The position numbers and the translations under genes were made by a program. Shown here piece by piece: positions 58,288 through 64,000 of a DNA stretch of 64,000 bases (positions are counted from its first letter, which is position 1; each line of letters opens with the position of its first letter). This stretch comes from JAKEFM01 sp035695825. GTDB lineage: Bacteria; Planctomycetota; UBA1135; JAKEFM01. The notes beneath the pieces were generated by a model, which saw only the letters and a program-made list of their open reading frames with translations, did no database searches and was not told the DNA's origin. The stretch is taken from NCBI GenBank assembly GCA_035695825.1, contig DASRRH010000019.1:62001-126000 (forward strand), written 5' to 3'.

Positions 58288-60417
58288 CTAGTGCCCGCCT
58301 CCCGAGCGCGGAGGCGATCCCTCGGGGGCCGGCTGTCCGGAGGCGAGGGCGACCTCGGCGCTCGCGAACGACATGTCCGTGACGGGCGCCGTCGCCTTCC
58401 CCTCCCCGAAGATCACGTTCACCAGGTATTGGTCGGCCTTGCGGTAGCGCAGCTTCGCGGCGAGCCGGATCGGGCCCCGCGCGTCCGCGGGGACGGGGAA
58501 GCGGTACTCCCCCGAGTCGGAGAAGCCGGGGAAGAGGGATCGGCGGAACCGGGCGCCGACCATCTCCCAGAGGTTGTGCTTGTCGATCAGGTTTCCCTGC
58601 GCGTCGATCCCCTCCGCCTTGAAGATGAAGGAGCCCTCCTCGATGAACCCCTTCTCGTCGACGCGGCCCGAGGCGTAGAACTCGCGGCCCCCGGCGTCGG
58701 TCGCCCGGAAGTCGACCCAAGCCTGGATGATGTCGAGCGGGCCCGTCGGGAAGTCGTGCCCGACCTTCTGGTTGGTGACGACGACCTTCGCGCGGAGCTC
58801 TTCCCCAGGGGCGCACGAGGCGGGGGCCTCGATCGCGACGGGGACCGCGGGACCCCGCGCCCACTTCCCCTGCACCTCGGGCAGCACGGTGTCCCCCCGC
58901 AGCCACTCCTCCGTCAGGCGCACCTGCTCCTCCCAGCCGGGGAGCTTGAGCAGCGGCGGGACCAGCTGGTTCGCCGCGATGAAGCGGTGGCTGCGGTGCT
59001 TGCCGTCGCCGGGATTGCGATAGACGTCCCTCCCGTCCCCGGCCGCGGGGTCCTTCGAGTCGACGAGGCGCATGTGGCACTCGCGGCAGGTGATCGTCGA
59101 CTCGGGGGCCTCCTCCACGTGCCAGTGGGACTTCCTCCAGTTGTCGTACTGGTTCTGGAGCTGGACCCAACCGAAGTTGTTGATCTCCTTGTCGATGAAC
59201 TGCTTGTGGCACGCCGCGCAGTACTCGGGGGTCCGGTAGAGCTCGCGCGCGAAGCCGGCGAGGTGCTTCGAGGGGTAGGCGCGGATCGTGAAGTCGGCGA
59301 GGAAGGAGGAGACCGCGCCCTCCCGCTGCTCCCAGGCGTAGCGCGCCGGTCGCGCGATCGTGTAGTTCGCGTTCCCCTTGACGTCGGTCTGGACGATCGA
59401 GTGACAGACGACGCAGGAAACCCCCTCGTCGGCGCCGTAGGAGGAGAGGTCCTCGTCGTAGAGGTTCTTCGAACCGGAGAAGAGGGCGACCGGGTCATGG
59501 CAGCCGGCGCAGTACCGCGTCGACTCGGGCCCGTTGTTCGCCGCCATCGCCTTCTGGATCGCCTGGAAGGGGGGTTCCATCGAGGCGTAGCGGTGGGCGC
59601 TCGGGATCCACTCCGAGACGATCTCCGCGTGGCAGCCGGTCGTCCCGCACGACTTCGACTCGGCGAGCGCGCGCGGGGCGATCCCCTTCATGTCGACCGT
59701 CCGCACGAGGCTCGGGGCGAAAGGGTTGTCCCCGTACTTCCACGAGTAGTCGGCGGGGAAGGCGTAGCGGGTGAAGTCGACGGGCCGCACGGCGAGGGCG
59801 AGCGCCACGGCCGCGGCGAAGGGGGCCGCCCCCCAAGCGGACGCCTTCCGCCAGAACGCGAGACGGGCGCGCGCGAGCGGGGGTTCGACTTCGTCCGCCT
59901 TCTGCCTGCGGTATTGGAGGAGGACGGTGAGCAGGTGCAGGGCGACGACGCCCGCGCCGACGAAGCCCCCGATCGTGTGGACGAGGTCCCAGCCGTAGCC
60001 GATCCGCGTGCCCCACCCGGCCTGCGCGGTCAGGACGAATCCCGAGAGCGCCGTCGCGAGAAGGCCGCCGGAGGCGAGGTACCCGAGCCACTTCACGTGG
60101 GTCAGGACCTGGCGCCGGACGACGAGGTAGTGGCGGAGCTGGTAGGCGGCGTAGAGGAGGAACCAGACGACCCCCGCGAGCGTGTGCACGAGGACGAGGT
60201 GCTCGTTGAACGCCCCGAAGGGGAGCGCGTAGATGGTGAGCCCGGAGAGGGTCTCGAAGAGGAGGAGACCGGTCGAGAAGACCGCGAGGCGCATCCCCCA
60301 CTCCGCCGCGGCGCGGCGGAAGTGGGACTCCCTCGACATGTCCGGCCGGAATCCGAAAAACCGCAGGAACGCGCCCATCGTCGACGTCCACTCGCCGCGC
60401 GGGGCGGAGGAGCGCAA
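58288..60417 (-). CDS. Cytochrome b-type membrane domain fused to a pentaheme cytochrome c
   Basis: A 709-residue protein. Five hydrophobic segments lie at about 43-64, 76-98, 108-130, 145-168 and 194-210. Histidines in NEHLVLVHTLAG and DLVHTIGGFVGAGVVALH could ligate b hemes as in cytochrome b561-type domains. The outer part carries four CxxCH sites (C303, C335, C400, C444) and one CX4CH (C257 to H263, CGTTGCH). Further His residues (HKQF, HWHVEE, HRFIAANQ, KVGHDFPTG) may be sixth ligands. The C-terminal ~200 residues are a beta domain (LRAKVVVTNQKVGHDFPTGP). The design suggests quinol oxidation in the membrane and electron delivery to outside acceptors. ATG 60417; an internal ATG 39 bp later is possible. 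Operon with the CRTAC1/TPR gene. Confidence 0.9.
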   Translation of the reverse strand: MRSSAPRGEWTSTMGAFLRFFGFRPDMSRESHFRRAAAEWGMRLAVFSTGLLLFETLSGLTIYALPFGAFNEHLVLVHTLAGVVWFLLYAAYQLRHYLVVRRQVLTHVKWLGYLASGGLLATALSGFVLTAQAGWGTRIGYGWDLVHTIGGFVGAGVVALHLLTVLLQYRRQKADEVEPPLARARLAFWRKASAWGAAPFAAAVALALAVRPVDFTRYAFPADYSWKYGDNPFAPSLVRTVDMKGIAPRALAESKSCGTTGCHAEIVSEWIPSAHRYASMEPPFQAIQKAMAANNGPESTRYCAGCHDPVALFSGSKNLYDEDLSSYGADEGVSCVVCHSIVQTDVKGNANYTIARPARYAWEQREGAVSSFLADFTIRAYPSKHLAGFARELYRTPEYCAACHKQFIDKEINNFGWVQLQNQYDNWRKSHWHVEEAPESTITCRECHMRLVDSKDPAAGDGRDVYRNPGDGKHRSHRFIAANQLVPPLLKLPGWEEQVRLTEEWLRGDTVLPEVQGKWARGPAVPVAIEAPASCAPGEELRAKVVVTNQKVGHDFPTGPLDIIQAWVDFRATDAGGREFYASGRVDEKGFIEEGSFIFKAEGIDAQGNLIDKHNLWEMVGARFRRSLFPGFSDSGEYRFPVPADARGPIRLAAKLRYRKADQYLVNVIFGEGKATAPVTDMSFASAEVALASGQPAPEGSPPRSGGGH

Positions 60418-60563
60418 CGGACATTCCCCTTAATTCCTATGAGCGCACGGGGCCCGGGAACGGGGCTGCGGCGGCGGCCCCCGTCGTTCCGGCGACCGGC
60501 TCGAGGTCCCCGGCGAAAAAAATGGCCGCGGGCGAAAATCTCCCGCGCTCCCACGGAGGAAGG

Positions 60564-60736
60564 TCAGCCCCCGTTCGAGGCGGCGGAGTCCCGGTAGACG
60601 CCCGCCGCCCCGGAGGGGCGGACGACGCGGACCTGCGCGCTCCTCCCCGTCCGCCGCGGATAGTCGCGACCGAACGCCTCCAGCAACCGCTCGACCGCGC
60701 GGGGCTCGACGAGGGTGACCGTGCAGCCGCCGAAGG
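60564..60736 (-). pseudogene. galK: Galactokinase C-terminal remnant
   Basis: The minus frame reads AFGGCTVTLVEPRAVERLLE, then AFGRDYPRRTGRSAQVRVV and a stop at 60564. This is the end of a galactokinase (GHMP family), whose last glycine-rich motif is normally GxGFGGCxV. About 55 residues remain; upstream, the sequence switches to a copy of a Ser/Thr kinase gene start. The rest of galK is absent. Confidence 0.75.
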
Positions 60737-60856
60737 CTAGACCTCCCCCATCGCCCCGGCGCCCAGGCGCTCGAGGACGGTGTAGTGGGAGAGTCGCCGG
60801 CCGATCATCCTTCGCCCTCGAGGGGACCTCGGGAAACGATTCTAGGGGACGATCCC
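60737..60856 (-). pseudogene. Duplicated 5' end of the Ser/Thr kinase gene
   Basis: Nearly identical to 48945-49064: the leader with CGAGGGGACCTCG, the ATG (60806-60808) and 23 kinase codons, identical in protein sequence to the first 23 residues of the kinase. A TAG at 60737-60739 ends the frame exactly where the sequence joins the galactokinase tail. The gap 60418-60563 before the cytochrome gene shows no other gene. Confidence 0.88.
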
Positions 60857-60872
60857 CGCAGGGGCGGGGCGG

Positions 60873-62789
60873 CTAGCGGTTGCCCGAGGCGGGCGCGAGC
60901 GCGGAGGAGGTCCCGGCGGGAGCGGCCGCCCGCCCGAGGACGCGGTCGAGGAAGGCGACCACCTTCGGGTAGGCGTCGAGGCGGTTCTTGAGCTTCGAGA
61001 GGCCGTGTCCCTCGTCCTCGTACCGGAGGAACTCGACGGTCCGGCCCCGCTCGCGCAGCGCGCGCACGATCTGCTCGGCCTCCCCGATCGGGACGCGCGG
61101 GTCGTTCGCCCCGTGCACGGCGATCAGCGGGCAGGCGATCCGGTCGACCTTGTGGATCGGGGAGATCGAAGCGAGGAAGTCGCGGTCCGTCTCGAGGTCG
61201 CCGTACTCGGAGGCGCGGAGCCGCCGCCGGTACGGTCCCGTGTTCTCGAGGAAGGTGACGAAGTTCGCGATCCCGACGAAGTCGACCCCCGCGGCCCAGA
61301 GGTCGGGGCGGAGCGTGAGGGAGGCGAGGACCATGTAGCCGCCGTAGGAGCCGCCGTAGGCGACGATCTTCTCGGGGTCGACGACGCCCGACTGGCGCAG
61401 CCACTCGACCCCCGCCGCGCCGTCGCGCACCGCGTCCTCGCGGCCGCGGACGTCGTCGAGGTGGGTGAAGGTCCGGCCGTACCCGGTCGACCCGCGGACG
61501 TTCGGCTGGAACACGGCGTAGCCGCCGTGGACCAAGTACTGGACGACGGCGTCGAACGTCGGTCGCGACTGCCCTTCGGGTCCCCCGTGGAAGAGGACGA
61601 CGCAGGGGACCTTCTCGCCGGGCTTGAGGTCCTGCGGGCGGTAGAAGAGCGCGGGGACCTTGCGCCCGTCGAACGTCTCGTAGCGGACGAGCTGGGGCGC
61701 CGCGAGCGCCTCGCGGGGGATCCCCCCGCGGGGGGAGCGCGTCGTCCGGCGGAGGGTCCCCGCCGGCATCTCGTAGACCCAGAGGTCGCCGTTGTCGCGC
61801 GGCCCGGAGAAGGAGGCGACGATCCGGGTCCCGTCCCGGGAGAAGGAGTCCACGGACGCGACCCCGGGCTCGAACGGGACCCTGCGGTCCGAGCCGTCGG
61901 CGAGGGAGCGGATCGTCAGCTCGCTCCGCCCGTCGACGTTCGTCGCGTAGGCGAGGAACCGCCCGTCCGGGGAGGCTTCGACCTCCTCGACGTCCCACTG
62001 CGGCTCCGCGAGGGGCGTCCACTGCTTGGTCTCGAGGTCGAGGCGGAGGAGAGCGCCGAACTCGCGCGCCGCGTTCGTGGCGACGAAGAGGGAACGGCCG
62101 TCGGCGGACCAGTCGGCCCGGTAGACCGCGCGCCCCTCGTGGGGGGTCAGGCATTCCCTCGCTCCCGTCCCGAGGTCGAGGAGGAAGAGGTCGTTGTCGA
62201 GGCTCGCGTTCTCCCGCGAGAGGAGGAGGCGCTTCCCCTCCGGGGAGAATCCCGCCGCGCTCCAGAGCGCGTCCTCCTCGAGGACGCAGCGGCTCTCCCC
62301 CGTCGCGACGTCGACCACGTAGACGTCGAAGAACGCGGCCTTCCGGCGGTTGCTCCGGAACGCGATCCGCTTCCCGTCCCGCGACCAGCCGCCGAACCCG
62401 TGGATCGCCTCGGGTCGGTTCGTCAAGTTCCGGAGCCGCGCTCCGTCGGGGGAAACGAGCCAGACCTGGTTGCGCTCGTTCCCCCCCGCGTCCATCTCGA
62501 AGGCGATCCACTCCCCCGTCGGCGACCACTCGAGTCCCTGGACTCTCTCCTCGAAGAAGGTGAGCTGCTCGGGCCATCCCCCCTCGGCGGGGACCTTCCA
62601 GAGCTGGGCGACCCCCGTCAGGTTCGTGCGGAACGCGATCCAGCGACCGTCGGGGGAGAAGGAACCCCCGGCGGAGCTCTTCGTCTGGAGGAAGCGCTCG
62701 ATCCCGTAGGTCGGCCCCTCCGGGGCGCGGGCGGAGAGGCCGAGGAGTCCGAGGAGGAGGGGGAGGGGACGCCGGAGGAGCGCTCTCAT
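60873..62789 (-). CDS. S9 family prolyl oligopeptidase-like serine peptidase
   Basis: A 638-residue exported enzyme (signal peptide MRALLRRPLPLLLGLLGLSA, ATG 62789). The N-terminal ~370 residues form a WD40/TolB-like propeller (SFSPDGRWIAFRTN, LEWSPTGEWIAFEMD, GWSRDGKRIAFRSN). The C-terminal alpha/beta-hydrolase has the triad S481 in GGSYGGY, D563 in GANDPRVP and H595 in DEGHGL, with the oxyanion region HGGPEGQSRP and NVRGSTGYG. This is the acylaminoacyl/dipeptidyl peptidase type that cleaves short peptides in the periplasm. The stop (60873) lies right beside the duplicated kinase leader, so the rearrangement occurred at its 3' edge. Confidence 0.94.
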   Translation of the reverse strand: MRALLRRPLPLLLGLLGLSARAPEGPTYGIERFLQTKSSAGGSFSPDGRWIAFRTNLTGVAQLWKVPAEGGWPEQLTFFEERVQGLEWSPTGEWIAFEMDAGGNERNQVWLVSPDGARLRNLTNRPEAIHGFGGWSRDGKRIAFRSNRRKAAFFDVYVVDVATGESRCVLEEDALWSAAGFSPEGKRLLLSRENASLDNDLFLLDLGTGARECLTPHEGRAVYRADWSADGRSLFVATNAAREFGALLRLDLETKQWTPLAEPQWDVEEVEASPDGRFLAYATNVDGRSELTIRSLADGSDRRVPFEPGVASVDSFSRDGTRIVASFSGPRDNGDLWVYEMPAGTLRRTTRSPRGGIPREALAAPQLVRYETFDGRKVPALFYRPQDLKPGEKVPCVVLFHGGPEGQSRPTFDAVVQYLVHGGYAVFQPNVRGSTGYGRTFTHLDDVRGREDAVRDGAAGVEWLRQSGVVDPEKIVAYGGSYGGYMVLASLTLRPDLWAAGVDFVGIANFVTFLENTGPYRRRLRASEYGDLETDRDFLASISPIHKVDRIACPLIAVHGANDPRVPIGEAEQIVRALRERGRTVEFLRYEDEGHGLSKLKNRLDAYPKVVAFLDRVLGRAAAPAGTSSALAPASGNR

Positions 62790-62939
62790 CGATCGGGCCT
62801 GCGCGGGTCGGAAACAGGAGGCTAACCGGGAAGGGAATCCGGGGCGAGCGGCGGAGGGGGGTCCGCGGCGCGGGCCGGCGAGTCCAGGATCGGACCGGGA
62901 TCGGCCGATGAGGCGAGGCGCGTTGCCCGGGAGGGCACG

Positions 62940-63620
62940 GTGAACCGTAGACAGAAGCAGCTTCTGGTCGGTGCGGGCGCGACGCTCGGAGCGTTGTGGG
63001 CCGACGTCTTCCTCGGTCTCGTCCGGATCGGCGTCCGGGTGATCGCGGGCGGGGGCGGCCAGTTCGGGATCGAGGACGTGCGGTTCCTCGGGCCCCGTTC
63101 GTCGCCGGACTTCTCCCTCTTCCTGCCCCTCGCCCCTCTGATCGCCGGACTCGCGGCGGCGCTCTTTTGGGGCTTCCGTTCCCGGGATGCGGGCAAGCTC
63201 TCGAGCGAATCCACGGCCTCCGCCGAGCCCTCGAGCCCGGTCACGCAGTGGGACGGCCGCTCGCGATTCCCGAGCGCGGAAGACGCCGTGGGAGCCGAGC
63301 CGCGGGCGGCTCGCCGCCCCTTCGATTCCCCGCCGAGGCCCGATCCGCTCGACATCCTGAACGATCCCGCCGCCCCCGAGGCGGAGAAGCCCTCGGAGAA
63401 GGGGGCCGGGAAGGGTCTCGCGATGGCGCGCGCCGAGGCGGGGGGGAAAGGCGCGGCCGCAGCCCGCGATTCCGAGAAACCTCGAGGAGTGGCGCGTCCC
63501 TCGAACCCGGAGCCGGCCCCGAGGCCCGCCTCCCCTCCCAAGCCTCGCTCCGACAAGAAGGCCCCGGAGCCGAGCCCCTCGGTGAAGGGCCCTCGCGACC
63601 TGAAGGGGGCTGGTGGGTGA
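62940..63620 (+). CDS. Membrane protein with long Pro/Lys/Glu-rich tail, unknown
   Basis: A 226-residue protein from GTG 62940. Two hydrophobic segments (about 8-38, LLVGAGATLGALWADVFLG; about 62-77, PLAPLIAGLAAALFW) suggest a membrane hairpin. Residues 80-226 are disordered, charged and rich in Pro, Ala and Lys, ending in KKAPEPSPSVKGPRDLK. No family recognised. Its last 10 bases overlap the convergent tRNA-Phe gene. It is divergent from the S9 peptidase gene. Confidence 0.6.
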   Translation: MNRRQKQLLVGAGATLGALWADVFLGLVRIGVRVIAGGGGQFGIEDVRFLGPRSSPDFSLFLPLAPLIAGLAAALFWGFRSRDAGKLSSESTASAEPSSPVTQWDGRSRFPSAEDAVGAEPRAARRPFDSPPRPDPLDILNDPAAPEAEKPSEKGAGKGLAMARAEAGGKGAAAARDSEKPRGVARPSNPEPAPRPASPPKPRSDKKAPEPSPSVKGPRDLKGAGG

Positions 63621-63686
63621 GGCCGGAATTGAACCGGCGACCCCGTGATTTTCAGTCACGTGCTCTACCAGCTGAGCTACCCACCC
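63611..63686 (-). tRNA. tRNA-Phe (anticodon GAA)
   Basis: Complete cloverleaf on the minus strand: acceptor GGGTGGG/CTCACCC, D arm GCTC/GAGC, anticodon stem CGTGA/TCACG with loop CTGAAAA, T arm GCCGG-TTCAATT-CCGGC. The 3' CCA is encoded (63611-63613). The 5' side overlaps no gene; the 3' side overlaps the end of the membrane-protein gene. Confidence 0.96.
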
Positions 63687-63768
63687 ACGATCGTTGTGGG
63701 GTAAAGATTTGTGACATCCCGCGGCGCCGCGCGACCCGGCCGATCAAGCGCCGGCAATCGCCCGGGAA

Positions 63769-64000
63769 TCACGGCTCGCCGCCGGGGGGCGGGATCGTAG
63801 CGAGCGGGCCGTCCCTCGTCCACGGCGCCCCGATCTTCCCGAGGAGGAACGCCGCGACCTTCTCGACGCAGGCTCGGAGGCGCCCGTCCCCCAGCCGGAT
63901 GGATTCGAACGCCACGTCGCGCCCCGGAGGTCTGCGAGCGCCTCGAGGATCTCGATCCCGAGGTGCTCTGGAGTGCCTCCTCAACCCCCCCGGCGCGGGT
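63769..64000 (-). pseudogene. 3' end of an unidentified gene with an apparent frameshift
   Basis: The minus frame ending at 63769 reads DVAFESIRLGDGRLRACVEK, then VAAFLLGKIGAPWTRDGPLA. About 63925 the coding-like sequence moves to another frame upstream: GGTPEHLGIEILEALADLRG. Together they look like one protein tail with a single-base frameshift near 63915-63926. The gene runs off the right edge. The product is not recognised. A sequencing error is as likely as a true lesion. Confidence 0.45.

Overview
The window is very GC-rich DNA, dense with genes that often overlap by 4 nt (GTGA, ATGA) and often start with GTG or TTG. The gene repertoire suggests a Gram-negative environmental bacterium of the Planctomycetota type: ECF sigma factors beside or fused to carboxypeptidase-regulatory-like repeat proteins, a VIT/VWA protein, CRTAC1/ASPIC-UnbV and FG-GAP proteins, a DUF222-type HNH protein, LptB, and a multiheme cytochrome with its own membrane domain. 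This placement is inferred from gene content. The window has no rRNA or other phylogenetic marker that I could test.

Layout. 1-7 kb: a partial diheme cytochrome c, an ECF sigma / membrane-anchored beta-repeat protein / TPR protein operon, and an HNH nuclease-like gene. 7-16 kb (minus strand): a giant ECF sigma factor fused to a membrane-anchored repeat region, a gluzincin-like peptidase, and a coupled operon apt - FliA/WhiG-type sigma - birA. 16-28.6 kb (plus strand): a VIT/VWA protein, then rph-rdgB-lepA-lepB, lptB, an HD-GYP response regulator, etfB-etfA, a small exported protein and tRNA-Val. 28.8-39.2 kb: tandem exported amidohydrolases, a minus-strand ECF sigma / zinc-finger anti-sigma / coiled-coil operon, and an M16 peptidase pair. 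39.2-44.9 kb: an island of secreted-protein genes (a broken galactose-oxidase-like gene, an FG-GAP propeller, a third exported protein) flanked by diverged direct repeats of about 140 bp. 44.9-52.3 kb (minus strand): another secreted protein, a Ser/Thr kinase-TPR protein, a transposase scrap, a secreted lineage-type protein and an alginate-export-like porin. 52.5-55.8 kb: a malate synthase pseudogene and a small segment flanked by 84-bp direct repeats. 55.7-64 kb (minus strand): a CRTAC1/TPR protein, a cytochrome b-pentaheme protein, a chimeric scar made of a galactokinase tail and a kinase-gene head, an S9 peptidase, an unknown membrane protein, tRNA-Phe and the frameshifted end of a last gene.

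Themes. First, extracytoplasmic sensing is wired to transcription in three ways: sigma plus separate membrane protein, sigma fused to the membrane sensor, and sigma plus zinc-finger anti-sigma. Second, the window records repeated segmental duplication: three places carry truncated copies of neighbouring or distant sequence at junctions. Third, the exported proteome is large, and several proteins share a similar C-terminal end that may act as a surface or sorting module.
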